From NCBI GenBank assembly GCA_938023075.1, contig CALHDG010000249.1, forward strand, positions 1 to 40,937: a DNA stretch of 40,937 nucleotides, written 5' to 3'. Within the stretch, counting starts at the first letter, position 1. Every line of letters starts with the position of its first letter. Of this stretch, positions 17,042 to 27,000 are shown piece after piece. The notes below the pieces were generated by a model. That model made no database searches and was not told the DNA's origin. It saw only the letters and a program-made list of their open reading frames with translations. Source of the DNA: an uncultured Chitinophagales bacterium. GTDB lineage: Bacteria; Bacteroidota; Bacteroidia; Chitinophagales; JAHDHT01. The translations under genes and the position numbers were made by a program.

Positions 17042-19181
17042 TGCTAACTAAACGGTTTGTTTCAAAATCGGTTAATATTTCTTCAAAAGTTCTGTTGGTA
17101 CAAGTGCCAATTTCTAAAGCCAACTCCTTAGAAACAAAAAAGGTAGACATGGACGTACCACTGGCAACCATTGTTCCTTTGGGAACATTACTTACAATAT
17201 TTTCACCAAAAGCAGCAAGTTTAACTGCATTTCGGCTTCGGTTTGAAAATTCACTTAAATCTCCACTTTCGGTAATTGAAGCTACTGAAATTACATTGGG
17301 ATAATCTTTTGCAAAATATGCCGGATATTGGTGCTTGATGTCAATATCAATAGTATCATTTCCAGCCGAAGTAGCAATAAAAATACCTTTCGAACAGGCA
17401 GTTGAAACTGCATTTTCTAATATAGCAGAAACTTCACCACCATAAAACCCGCCACTTAAGTTAATTACATCGGCATTATTATCTATTGCAAAATATAAAC
17501 CACAAACTAAGTTAAAAAGGGTTGATTTATCATCTTCAGTAAAAATTTTTACCGGAACAATTTTTAGAGGGACATTGTTATCTAAATGATGTGTGATTGA
17601 GTTAAACCCAAAAGTGCCGTGCCACCCATTATCCAAAATATCATCATTCATTCCGTCACAGGCTTCTACAACAGCAGCTTGCAAAAATGGAGAATCACCT
17701 GTAAATCCGGTATCTAACATATAAATGGATATAGTATCTTCACAACTTTCATTACTAACATTCGATACTTCATAGGCTTCTGGTCCAATATTAATAGGCC
17801 CAAATTTCAATATATTATTAAAATCACTATCTATTTCAGTGCTATCTTTCATAGCGATTGACTTTTCATTCAAGAAAATTTCGGCGGCATTATTAGCATT
17901 TGGAAATTCATACAAATATATCTCGCGGTTACAATTGCACGAATCAATTACAAAACCACCATAGTTGACAATTATAGAATCTTCATAAACTTGTCTTTCT
18001 TGTGCATTGCAAAACTCAATCATTACTTGATTTGATACAACTGCTTCACCATATAAATCATAGCCATCAATAACCACGTAAAAGGGTTCATAAATATATT
18101 CCAACGTATCTGTATTGTTTAAAATTTCTGATAATTTTAGTGTGTAAGCACCTGCGTTTTCCGGCTCATTAATATGTAGATTTAAAGTATTTGTACTGGT
18201 GTCAACATCACCACGCATAACCTCATTATTTTTGCACCATTGGTATTTTATGATATTTTCATTTTCTACAGAAACCGTTAATGCTTCGGTAACTGGCTCA
18301 TTTAATGAATTGATGGTAATAATGTTAGAATTATTACTTAGTTTAACATATTGCGGATTAAATATAAATTGGTCAAAATTAGATGCATTAGAAATATTGT
18401 TAGTTTTGAAATAGTTTCCGTTTACCTTAAATGAGTTTAAACTTAAAGCAGGTATGTTGCCTGTTAATTGATTATAAGATAAATTTAAGACCGACAAATT
18501 GGTTAAGTTTTCAAATTGAACCGGTATGTTACCACTTAGTTGATTATAAGATAAATTTAAATCTGACAAATTGGTTAACAAGCCTAATTCATTAGGGATG
18601 CTTCCTGTAAATTGATTATAAGATAAATTTAAGACGGATAAATTCGTTAAATTTTTTAATTGAATTGGGATGCTACCGTTTAATTGATTATGCGATAGAT
18701 TTAATGCTAACAAATTGGTCAAGTCACCAAACTCATCCGGTATATTTCCTTTCAATTTATTATTTGACAAGTCTAAAATAGTTAAACGATTTATTCTACC
18801 TAATTCAGCAGTTAGGTTACCGCTTAATTGATTATTTGATAAATCTAATTTTGTCAAATAATTTAATAAGTGTATTTCATTGGGTATTTCTCCATTTAAT
18901 TTATTATTTACTAATCTTACAAGGTCAACTCTTCCATTTTCAAAAGAATCGAGACTTACTTTTAGTGTTACACCATGTAAAACGCCTAAATCACATTTGT
19001 TTTGAGGAACTGTTCCCTCAATTTGTTCCCAACCTTTATTGTTTTTCCAATTTTCCCCATTTGTATTTTCGTATAGGGCTTTCAAAGCTGTCCAATCATC
19101 TATATGGCATTGCGCTTTACTGTGTTGATAAAAAAGGGTGCTGCAAATTAGCAGGCTAAGCATTAAAATAATTTTTTTCAT
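16857..19181 (-). CDS. Secreted leucine-rich-repeat subtilisin-like (S8) protease
   Basis: 774 residues. A signal peptide (MKKIILMLSLLICSTLFYQH, cut near SKAQ) precedes a plant-type LRR cap (DWTALKALYENTNGENWKNN) and seven ~24-residue LRRs (NNxLxGxIP type, ~80-260). An Ig-like stretch follows (~290-360), then an S8 domain with a complete set: Asp490 (MLDTG), His521 (WHGT), Asn608 (SAGND) and Ser677 (GTSMS). The natural end appears to be about residue 715. The last ~58 residues (HKPIHLLKPRYNKSTPPKSH ...) are Pro/Arg-rich and unlike the rest because this DNA also encodes the CHAT gene in another frame. No T9SS sorting domain is visible, which is odd for such a protein. Probably a surface or secreted protease. 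Confidence 0.88.
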   Translation of the reverse strand: MKKIILMLSLLICSTLFYQHSKAQCHIDDWTALKALYENTNGENWKNNKGWEQIEGTVPQNKCDLGVLHGVTLKVSLDSFENGRVDLVRLVNNKLNGEIPNEIHLLNYLTKLDLSNNQLSGNLTAELGRINRLTILDLSNNKLKGNIPDEFGDLTNLLALNLSHNQLNGSIPIQLKNLTNLSVLNLSYNQFTGSIPNELGLLTNLSDLNLSYNQLSGNIPVQFENLTNLSVLNLSYNQLTGNIPALSLNSFKVNGNYFKTNNISNASNFDQFIFNPQYVKLSNNSNIITINSLNEPVTEALTVSVENENIIKYQWCKNNEVMRGDVDTSTNTLNLHINEPENAGAYTLKLSEILNNTDTLEYIYEPFYVVIDGYDLYGEAVVSNQVMIEFCNAQERQVYEDSIIVNYGGFVIDSCNCNREIYLYEFPNANNAAEIFLNEKSIAMKDSTEIDSDFNNILKFGPINIGPEAYEVSNVSNESCEDTISIYMLDTGFTGDSPFLQAAVVEACDGMNDDILDNGWHGTFGFNSITHHLDNNVPLKIVPVKIFTEDDKSTLFNLVCGLYFAIDNNADVINLSGGFYGGEVSAILENAVSTACSKGIFIATSAGNDTIDIDIKHQYPAYFAKDYPNVISVASITESGDLSEFSNRSRNAVKLAAFGENIVSNVPKGTMVASGTSMSTFFVSKELALEIGTCTNRTFEEILTDFETNRLVSNERHKPIHLLKPRYNKSTPPKSHRRLPILPTKQQPKIPNPRQPNISNRLQFPQQSPARHLH
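18430..18910 (-). repeat. 72-bp tandem repeats encoding the LRRs
   Basis: The segment TTGATTATAAGATAAATTTA recurs about every 72 bp (for example near 18468, 18540, 18612), matching 24-residue LRR units. Adjacent units in the lower half are nearly identical, which suggests recent duplication. Confidence 0.8.
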
Positions 19182-19273
19182 TTTGTTGTAATTTTTTAAG
19201 GTATCAATTTTTAAAATGGATATTTTTTAGCAACCAATTTAGGCATACTTATTTTCTTTTAAATTAATTAAAC

Positions 19274-19315
19274 GTTGTAAAAACATACCTCGTAATGAGG
19301 TATGTCTATTACAAC
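19274..19315 (-). terminator. Terminator of the surface-protein gene
   Basis: A perfect 9-bp stem, ACATACCTC (19283-19291) with GAGGTATGT (19297-19305), is extended by an outer stem GTTGTAA (19274-19280) with TTACAAC (19309-19315). On the minus strand the inner stem is followed by a short T run. It lies 45 bp past the stop at 19360 and before the subtilase gene. Confidence 0.75.
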
Positions 19316-19359
19316 AAAATGTTATGGGGATTGTTTGGGCTTTTCGATTCTTAATAATA

Positions 19360-21489
19360 TTAATTTATTAGTAACAGCTTACTGCTTTGATTAATATGTT
19401 CAGATGAAACTTTAAGTACATAAACTCCTCTTGGCAAATCTGCTACATTAAAATTTAACTGATGTTCACCTTTTGTTAGCTCAGTATTATTTTCTAATAC
19501 TAATCTACCAGATGAATCTATCAATTGAATATTCAGCAATACCTCTTCCGCATTGTTTAAATCTAATTTGAAGAAATCGGTTGTTGGGTTTGGATATACC
19601 GATATTGGATTGGTATTATTACCATTAGAAAGCTTGGGGGGACCTCCTCTTGGGTCTTCTGTGTCGTCGCCTTCAGAATCCAAAATTCCGCCTTCATTTG
19701 TACCACCTGTATCATCTATAATTTCGATATTTTTACCTGGGTAGCAATACTGTTTTGATTTTTTTGATATACCATCACTACAAATAGCTTGCACTTGCCA
19801 TACGAAACAACTGTTAACTTGCTTTTTATTAAGTTGATAAGAGCTGCCCACTATATTGTTAACATATATATAATCTTGTTTTTTACACCCGCAATTAATT
19901 TGAAGTTCCAACGGTCCAGGAGAACTAATAATATAACCTGTTGCACCCGGAACAGGATCCCAAGTAAGTATTCCACCGGGTAAAACCTGAAGATTTGTTG
20001 GAACGGTAGTTATATCGCAATCACATTCGTCACAATTGGTAATGTTAATAGTTTCGCAACCTGTTTCTTCACATAAATTGCCAAACGGATCTTCGTAAGA
20101 CATAGTCCAGCAAAACTCATATGCTCCGTTGCATTCATAAGTGTGTTCTATATTGCAAGTACCTGTATAGGTTTCATCTTCAAAAGTCCACTCATAAGTT
20201 GCACCTTCACATACATTTTGCACACAAACTCCGCCAGTACATGGCTTACCATTTATTTCTCCAAATTTTAAATTTGGTGTATCACAGTTACAACAATCTA
20301 CACAGTCTGTAATTACAATTGTTTTGTTTGCAAAAGTAGTACACGTCAAATCTTCTCTATCACTTACGGTTACATATACAATAAATTCATAGGTTCCATT
20401 GCAACTGTAGGTATGCTCTAAACATACATTATCGAGGCTCTCATAACTAACTATGTTGCCGTCGCCATAGTCGATTTCCCAACCTATAATTTCATTACAT
20501 GGATCTTGGTATATAACAGGAGGAGTACAGAATTCAATATCGCATCCATTTTTGAAAATATTAAAATCCAGTATATCTAATTCGCAATCTTCACAAGTTT
20601 CTTCACAAGTGGTTAATTCAACCTCATCATCCCAATAAAGCTGACCATCCACAAAAAACTCAACTAAGTATGTATCATTTTCATCTAAACAATGCAAAAA
20701 CTCTCCTACACCATTGGCATCATCCGGTTCATAAATTGTTCCATCTGTTTCAATGTGCCAATTTACGCAATCGCTTGTTGAACCGGCATCTATTATAATG
20801 CAACAATCTTCATAGCTAGATTCTTGAGCACTAAAATAGTATCCGCCGGTACAATCTTCACAGGTAGTTAATTCTACTTCTCTATCCCAATAAAGCTCAA
20901 CATCAACAAAAAACTCAACTAAGTACGTATCATTCTCATCTAAGCAATGTAAAAACTCGCCAGCATCATTTGCGTCATCTGGTTCATAAATTGTTCCATC
21001 TATTGCAACGTGCCAATTATCGCAATCACTTGTTGAACCGGCATCTATTATAATACAGCAATCTTCATAAGTAGATTCTTGTGCACTAAAATAATAGCTA
21101 TTATCACAATCTGGACAAGTAGTTAAGCTAATGTTATAACTTGCTCCACATCTGGGAATTCCATTTTTATAGTAAGTCAACACAAGCGTGTAATTGCCGG
21201 GGTTATCATATTGAAAGCTAAATACAGGTCCATTATTGCTACTTAAAACAGTGCCGTTTGTATCTCCCATTTGTATATCATAATCATATCCAGTACCTGT
21301 ATTCACTTCAAAATCTACCGTGCAGCCAGTTGTTTCAACCCAGTTAAAACCACATTGTCCAAAGCCACTAAAATTAAAGCTAATGAATGCCAATACTATG
21401 CAAAGTATGGATACTATTTTATTGCAATTGTGTAATCTATGCTTAGTTTTTGGTTTATTGTTAAATGTTGTTTTTGTTTGATGTTCCAT
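19360..21489 (-). CDS. Cys-rich surface protein with PKD-like modules and T9SS domain
   Basis: 709 residues. A basic leader is followed by a signal peptide (IVSILCIVLAFISFNFSGFG). Two ~85-residue Cys-rich modules (YYFSAQES ... EDCCIIIDAGSTSDC ... YEPDDAN) are nearly identical. PKD-like units follow (IGWEIDYGDGNIVSYES; YEWTFEDETYTG), then a fibronectin-III-like segment (VPTNLQVLPGGILTWDPVPG). The end is a T9SS type A sorting domain (ISVYPNPTTDFFKLDL ... SSKLLLIN). No catalytic motif is visible, so it is probably an adhesin or binding protein. It diverges from the ECF sigma gene and shares its strand with the subtilase/CHAT genes downstream, but a strong terminator separates them. Confidence 0.87.
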   Translation of the reverse strand: MEHQTKTTFNNKPKTKHRLHNCNKIVSILCIVLAFISFNFSGFGQCGFNWVETTGCTVDFEVNTGTGYDYDIQMGDTNGTVLSSNNGPVFSFQYDNPGNYTLVLTYYKNGIPRCGASYNISLTTCPDCDNSYYFSAQESTYEDCCIIIDAGSTSDCDNWHVAIDGTIYEPDDANDAGEFLHCLDENDTYLVEFFVDVELYWDREVELTTCEDCTGGYYFSAQESSYEDCCIIIDAGSTSDCVNWHIETDGTIYEPDDANGVGEFLHCLDENDTYLVEFFVDGQLYWDDEVELTTCEETCEDCELDILDFNIFKNGCDIEFCTPPVIYQDPCNEIIGWEIDYGDGNIVSYESLDNVCLEHTYSCNGTYEFIVYVTVSDREDLTCTTFANKTIVITDCVDCCNCDTPNLKFGEINGKPCTGGVCVQNVCEGATYEWTFEDETYTGTCNIEHTYECNGAYEFCWTMSYEDPFGNLCEETGCETINITNCDECDCDITTVPTNLQVLPGGILTWDPVPGATGYIISSPGPLELQINCGCKKQDYIYVNNIVGSSYQLNKKQVNSCFVWQVQAICSDGISKKSKQYCYPGKNIEIIDDTGGTNEGGILDSEGDDTEDPRGGPPKLSNGNNTNPISVYPNPTTDFFKLDLNNAEEVLLNIQLIDSSGRLVLENNTELTKGEHQLNFNVADLPRGVYVLKVSSEHINQSSKLLLIN
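20590..21115 (-). repeat. 255-bp tandem duplication inside the surface-protein gene
   Basis: Two copies offset by 255 bp (85 codons). For example, CTAAGTATGTATCATTTTCA at 20664 corresponds to CTAAGTACGTATCATTCTCA at 20919. They encode the paired Cys-rich modules. Confidence 0.85.
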
Positions 21490-21525
21490 CTTAAAAATTT
21501 ATTTTTGATTAAATTCAAATTTTGT

Positions 21526-21560
21526 GGGTAAAGCGGTCTTTAGATTATTTCGCTTTACCC
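21526..21560. promoter_or_regulatory. 10-bp perfect inverted repeat upstream of the surface-protein gene
   Basis: GGGTAAAGCG (21526-21535) and CGCTTTACCC (21551-21560) are exact reverse complements separated by 15 nt. They lie 37-71 bp upstream of the minus-strand start at 21489. It could be an operator or a 5'-leader hairpin; no T run follows on either strand. Confidence 0.45.
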
Positions 21561-21597
21561 CTTTTGTAAAAAACCTATTTAGCCAGATTTTTGCTTT

Positions 21598-21627
21598 GCA
21601 TCAAACACTTTCTAAAAGTGCTGGTGC
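21598..21627. promoter_or_regulatory. Two-part hairpin in the divergent spacer
   Basis: GCATCA (21598) pairs with TGGTGC (21622), and CACTTT (21606) pairs with AAAGTG (21615), with a small internal loop and a 3-nt apex. It lies between the divergent surface-protein and sigma genes. Function unknown. Confidence 0.35.
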
Positions 21628-21772
21628 ATGATTTAGTTAAAGTACTTTAGGGTTGAATTACCTCCTTTTAAATTATTGGTTAATTAATATTTACAGCTAT
21701 ATCGTTTCTACTTTCAAAACCTTAGCAAATTTTTATATTATCTTGTGAAATTGAAAAAAGCTTAACCAGTTT

Positions 21773-22369
21773 ATGCCACACGAAGACAAGAAATACATCA
21801 ATGGTTTACTTAAGGAAGAGGTAAGTATCATAAAAGAGATATATAAAAAATGGGGACCAGAGTGCAAACGATTTGTACTCAGCAACAGTGGTAATGTGCA
21901 AGATGCGGACGATCTTTTTCAGGAGTGTTTATTGACAATATTGAAACATGCGAAATTGCATAAGATAGAACTCAACGTGCCTTTTGGTGGTTATCTGTAT
22001 TTCATCTATCGTAATAAGTGGATAGATACCTTACGTAAAAGAAAAAATGAACAACTAAGAATATCGGAGTCGACACGATATACAAATGAACTTACTTCAA
22101 AAGCATTAGCGGAAGAAACTGAATTAGTGAATGAGAGAATGCTACTTTTTTATGCTTGCCTCTATCAATTGAGCGATTTTTGCAAAACCCTTATTGATGG
22201 AAGACTAAAAAAAATGAGCAGTAAGCAGCTGATGAACTTACTGAAACTACCAACGGCAAACGCTGTCGATTTTAGAATGCACAAATGCCGGAAGCAACTC
22301 AAAAAACTGATTGAACAGCACCCTAATTTTGAAGAGTTATTCTTCCGCTCAAAACCAAAGGAAAAGTAA
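21773..22369 (+). CDS. ECF-type RNA polymerase sigma factor
   Basis: 198 residues, the size of an ECF sigma factor. Region 2 is recognisable (NVQDADDLFQECLLTILKHA ... YLYFIYRNKWIDTLRKRKNE: region 2.2 acidic patch, then the 2.3-2.4 basic helix). Region 4 is a diverged helix-turn-helix (LSDFCKTLIDGRLKKMSSKQ ... DFRMHKCRKQLKKLIEQHP). It would direct RNA polymerase to a dedicated promoter set. It is followed after one base by a membrane protein that probably controls it. The likeliest targets are its own operon and the divergent gene at 21489, but this is inference. Confidence 0.9.
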   Translation: MPHEDKKYINGLLKEEVSIIKEIYKKWGPECKRFVLSNSGNVQDADDLFQECLLTILKHAKLHKIELNVPFGGYLYFIYRNKWIDTLRKRKNEQLRISESTRYTNELTSKALAEETELVNERMLLFYACLYQLSDFCKTLIDGRLKKMSSKQLMNLLKLPTANAVDFRMHKCRKQLKKLIEQHPNFEELFFRSKPKEK

Positions 22370-22370
22370 A

Positions 22371-23186
22371 ATGGAAAAAGAAATAACAATAAACAAATAC
22401 ATAAACGGAGAACTCACGGGCTCCGCACTAAGCCAATTTGAAGCCTTGTTAAAAGAAGATAAGGCTTTAGCAGAAGAAGTGCAATTTCATAAAGAAGTAG
22501 ATAAAACTTTAGCTATTCATGAAGAAGTAGAAAGCAATGAAAACCTAAAATCACTATTGAAAGATTTAGGGAAAACGCATATTCAAAATAAACCCTTGGA
22601 AAGGGTGGATTCAAGCACTCAAACAAAAGAAGCTGAAATTATTGCCAATCCGGAAATTTTTCCTGAGAATGAACCTAAGATTAAAAACCTCAACCGGTAT
22701 GCATGGTTAGCGGCAGCAGCAGCATTGTTACTGTTTTTGTTTGTACCTAATATGCTAAAAAAGTCGAACCCTGATTTGGCGGACCATCATTTTAAATTGT
22801 ATCAATTGAACGACACGGAAATGGGCAACGGAAATATGGATCAATTGTACAAAAAGGCTAAAGCTAATTATGCCGATGGACAATTTAAAGAAGCAAATGT
22901 GTTGTTTAGGGAATATGATCAAGCTAAGCCTAATGTGCCCAAAGTTTGGTTGGCTATAGGTTCTGCCGAATTTAAATTAAATGAGTTGGATGCGGCTTTG
23001 CTTAGCTTTCAAAAAGTTATTGAGATGAAAGATAGTGAGGTTTACCATCCGCAGGCATATTGGTATTTGGCTTTGTGTTATTTGAAAAAAGACGAAGCTC
23101 AACAAGCCATTCATCAATTAAAAAAGATAAAAGAAGGGCAAGATTTTTATTCTGAAGCAAAGCGGTTGCTTAAGAAATTACAATAG
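22371..23186 (+). CDS. Membrane TPR protein, probable anti-sigma partner
   Basis: 271 residues from ATG 22371, one base after the sigma stop. The N-terminus (ITINKYINGELTGSALSQFE ALLKEDKAL) has the helical 'INKYL-GEL-F' pattern of Bacteroidota anti-sigma cytoplasmic domains, without zinc-binding Cys/His. A membrane segment lies at ~110-128 (AWLAAAAALLLFLFV). TPR-like repeats fill the rest (YADGQFKEANVLFREYDQAK; LAIGSAEFKLNELDAALLSF; YLALCYLKKDEAQQAIHQLK), probably in the periplasm. The design suggests that an envelope signal sensed by the TPRs frees the sigma factor. The frame extends upstream to 22311 but only inside the sigma gene. Confidence 0.8.
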   Translation: MEKEITINKYINGELTGSALSQFEALLKEDKALAEEVQFHKEVDKTLAIHEEVESNENLKSLLKDLGKTHIQNKPLERVDSSTQTKEAEIIANPEIFPENEPKIKNLNRYAWLAAAAALLLFLFVPNMLKKSNPDLADHHFKLYQLNDTEMGNGNMDQLYKKAKANYADGQFKEANVLFREYDQAKPNVPKVWLAIGSAEFKLNELDAALLSFQKVIEMKDSEVYHPQAYWYLALCYLKKDEAQQAIHQLKKIKEGQDFYSEAKRLLKKLQ

Positions 23187-23942
23187 CTATTTTTTGAAGG
23201 TTGCCGCAAACCGATCGACCATCTCCAAAATTTCAGGATGTGTGTTAAACGCTATGAATTCTTTTGCTACAACTTCGGCATCTCTATCAACAATTTTTAA
23301 CAGGTCTTTTCTGAAAAATTGTTTGGATTGCTTGTAAACAACCGGTAGAACATGCATCAGTTTTTTTACATGTTTTTCTGCCCGGGGCAATACTTCTTCG
23401 GCTTCAACTGATTCGTTAACTAAGCCCACTTCAACAGCTTCGTCGCTTTGATAGAGTTGCGCATTTTGTACAGCAGCCCAAGCATTTTTCTCGCCCATTT
23501 GGTACGCATAAATATCACATAACATTTCTGGTATTTGTAACGACATCTTAAATTCGTGCATACCAATTACATGTTTTTCGCCTTTCGCCATAATTCTATA
23601 GTCGGCACACAAAGTGAAAATGGTTGCTCCTGCAGGTGCATAACCGGTTATGGCACAAACAAATGGCTTACTATAGCGAACCATTGCTTGAAGGGCTTTA
23701 ATATACTCAATCCAAAATTGGGTAGCTTTTTCTGCTCCGCAAGTGGCGAGGTATTTAATGTTTAAGCCTGCACTAAAGCCGTGAGGTCTGCCTGCCAAAA
23801 TTACGCCTTTGTTGTTCGGGTCGTTTTCTAATTGGATAAATTGATTGTATAAAGCTCTTGCTAAATCGGTATCAATCGCATTTACTTTTCCATGATCTAA
23901 TTGAACAATGGTATATCCATTTTTAACTTCCGTTTTTAACAT
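23187..23942 (-). CDS. Enoyl-CoA hydratase/isomerase family protein
   Basis: 251 residues, a single crotonase domain. Visible features are HGKVNAIDTDLARAL, the first oxyanion segment PHGFSAGLNIKYLATCG, and the second, AITGYAPAGATIFTLCADYR. The region where hydratases carry a catalytic Glu reads IGMHEFKMSLQIPEMLCD and aligns better with delta3,delta2-enoyl-CoA isomerases; the exact reaction cannot be fixed by eye. It acts on acyl-CoA thioesters in the cytoplasm. It converges with the TPR gene: their stops form TAGCTA with no spacer. Confidence 0.9.
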   Translation of the reverse strand: MLKTEVKNGYTIVQLDHGKVNAIDTDLARALYNQFIQLENDPNNKGVILAGRPHGFSAGLNIKYLATCGAEKATQFWIEYIKALQAMVRYSKPFVCAITGYAPAGATIFTLCADYRIMAKGEKHVIGMHEFKMSLQIPEMLCDIYAYQMGEKNAWAAVQNAQLYQSDEAVEVGLVNESVEAEEVLPRAEKHVKKLMHVLPVVYKQSKQFFRKDLLKIVDRDAEVVAKEFIAFNTHPEILEMVDRFAATFKK

Positions 23943-23987
23943 ATTTTCTTTATTAATGTCGATTTAAGTACAAACAAGACAAAACAT

Positions 23988-24023
23988 AAAAGAGGTTATC
24001 TTAACTTTAAGATAACCTCTTTT
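23988..24023 (-). terminator. Strong terminator after the 1193-residue surface protein gene
   Basis: A 17-bp perfect inverted repeat, AAAAGAGGTTATCTTAA (23988-24004) with its complement at 24007-24023, carries A and T ends that supply a T run on either strand. It lies 32 bp past the stop at 24055 and upstream of the enoyl-CoA hydratase gene. Confidence 0.9.
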
Positions 24024-24054
24024 AATATAAAAATTAAATAAGTTTAATTAAGTT

Positions 24055-27000
24055 TTACTCAACAACAAATTTATGCGTGGCTATTTCATTGCCTTTTATG
24101 GCATGTAGTAAGTAAACACCTTCTTTTAAAAAGTCGATGTTCATTTGATATACATTCGCACTTTCAACGGCTTTATTCGTTTGGCTATAAACTACCACAC
24201 CATTCAAATCTACTATTTGAAATAAAACTGATGCTTTACTGCTGGCAGTAATTACTACATTAACAAAGTTATTGGCAATTGTTGGATAAATATTTTCAAT
24301 TGATAAATGACCGCTTGGTAAATGTCTACCAACTCGAAATCCACCACAATCCGCATCAACAGAAATAGAAGCTACATCGTGATCATCTTCATCGCCATTT
24401 TGATTGTAAATAGCATTGTCAGAATTAGTTCCTGGAATTGCTCCCGGATCATTATTTGGATCACTATCTGCATTACTATCTTTATCATTGCCATCATCCA
24501 TACTAATTTCTGAATAAAAATTCAGTACAGAATTCGGTGCATTATCAATTTCTAATATTAAAAATGCACTTAACAAATCAGAATCGGGATTAGGATAAAC
24601 ACCGCCTGGTGGAATACAACTGGTAATATTAGTTGTAGCTACCGAACCATTAATGGTCCAAATTGAATTTTGTGGATTATCACTTACCGACATGCCTTCT
24701 GGTATGTAGGCAGTTATTTGAACATTACAAGCTGTTATTTCACCGGTGTTATAAATGGCAGTATTATATCGTACCTCATCACCCGGGCAATATTCTGTTG
24801 GTAAGCTGGAAGATATACCATTCACTAAAGCCAAATCATATTCTAAAATCTCACCAATTGTTATAGCGGCTACATCATGATCGTCTTCATCACCCATTTC
24901 TCCATTAATGGTGTTATCTGTTCCAGAATTAGGTATGGCACCAGGATCATCATTCATACCATCTGCTGTACTATCAATATCTTCGCCATCATCCATACTA
25001 ATTTCGGCATAAAAGTTAAGGTTTGCGCCTTCCACTTCTGCATCAAGCGTTAAGTAGATATTTACTGAAGCTGCACCACCGGGTTCTATGCAACTGTTAA
25101 TAGTTGTGGTAGCAATATATCCATCAACAGTCCAAATTGAATTTAGGGGGTTATTGCTAAGAGACATCCCAACTGGAATATAAGCGGTTACTTCAACATT
25201 GCATGCTTGTACCTCACCTTGATTGTAAACCGTAGTACTAAACCCAACTTCATCTCCAACATTAACAACAGAGTTATAACCTGGCGCAAGGGTGGTAATT
25301 AATGCTAAGTCATAAATTTCTTCTTCACATATAGTAATAGCGGCTACATCATGGTCATCTTCATCGGCAGGATTATAAATTGAATTATCAGTATCGGTAT
25401 TTGGCACCGCACCGGCATCGTTATTTGGATTATTGTCTGGTGTACTGTCAATATCATCCCCATCGTCCATACTAATTTCTGCATAAAAATTAACCATCGT
25501 ACCTGGGGCTCCGGAAATTTCTAATATTAAGAAAGCACTTAACGGATCTGTACTGGCATTTGGATAAGTTCCACCTGGTGGGATACACGTATTAATAGTA
25601 GCAGTAGCGATAGAACCATTAACCGTCCAAATTGAATTTAAATCATTATCACTTACCGACATACCAGCCGGTATATATGCGGTAATCTCGAAGCTACAAG
25701 CCTCTACTTCACCAGTATTATAAACTACTACATTAAAGCGCACCTCTTCTCCCGGGCAATATACCGTATCATAAGAAGAAGAAATGCCTGCAATTAAAGC
25801 TAAATCATATACTCCGGGATTTCCAATAACAATTGCGGCTACATCGTGGTCATCTTCATCACCGTTTTCTCCATTTATTACACCGTCTGTGTTTGAATTT
25901 GGAATGGCACCAGGGTCGTTATTGACATTATTGTCTGGCATGCTGTCAATATCATCACCATCATCCTGACTAATTTCTGCATAAAAATTAATCATAGAAC
26001 CTGCAGCACCCGAAACAAGCGTTAGATAAATATTAACTAGTTCTGCACCGTTTGGCGCAATACAAGTATTAATAGTTGTTGTAGCAGTTGAGCCGTTAAC
26101 CGTCCAAATTGAATTTAGTGGATTGCTGCTTAGCTCCATGCCTGCAGGTATGTAAGCCGTTACCTCTACGTTACAGGCTTGTTCATCTCCCTGGTTATAT
26201 ACGGTGGTGCTAAAACCAACTTCTTCTCCAGGATTTACGGTTGAATTATAACCGGCGGCTATATCAGTAACTAACGCTAAATCATACTCTACCGGATCAC
26301 AAACATTAATGCTGGCTACATCGTGGTCGTCTTCATCATTAGGATTATAAATTGCATTATCTGTATCAGAATTCGGTATACCTCCTGCATCGTTGGTAGG
26401 ATCATTATCTGGCATACTATCTATATCATTACCATCATCCATACTAATTTCTGCATAAAAATTTACCGTTGATGCGGTTGCACTAGTAATTTCAAGTACT
26501 AAAAATGAACTCAAAATATCAGAATCAGCATTTGGGTATACTCCACCTGGTGGAATGCAACTGGTTATATTGGCAGTTGCTGTATTACCATTAATCGTCC
26601 AAATTGAATTTAAAGGATTACTACTGACCGACATGCCTTCAGGAATATAAGCTGTAATTTCAACTTGACACGCTTCTATGTCGCCAGTATTGTAAACAAC
26701 GGTGTTAAAGCGAACTTCTTCACCCGGACAATAAGTACCCGGATAACTGGAAGAAATACCGGTTATTAGTGCTAAATCGTAATCGCCAGTTGGAGGAGGT
26801 GGAGCTGGTGCCATACAATTGCCTTCATTACAGTTTGCTGAGGCATTGTAATTTGTTGCTTCAGGGTCTGTGCATCCCAATATTCGAACTGTTGTAACCT
26901 GGCAACCGCATGTATCCGGATTCCAAACGGCAACATCACCGGCACAAATATCGGAATTACAAATAGTACTGTAGGCAGCACAAGAACCATCATCTTGCGT

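Noticed and set aside
18430-18910. Regularly spaced repeats that could suggest a CRISPR array
   Set aside because: The 72-bp period is 24 codons of an intact LRR gene and there are no unique spacers; the 375-bp and 255-bp repeats elsewhere are likewise coding.
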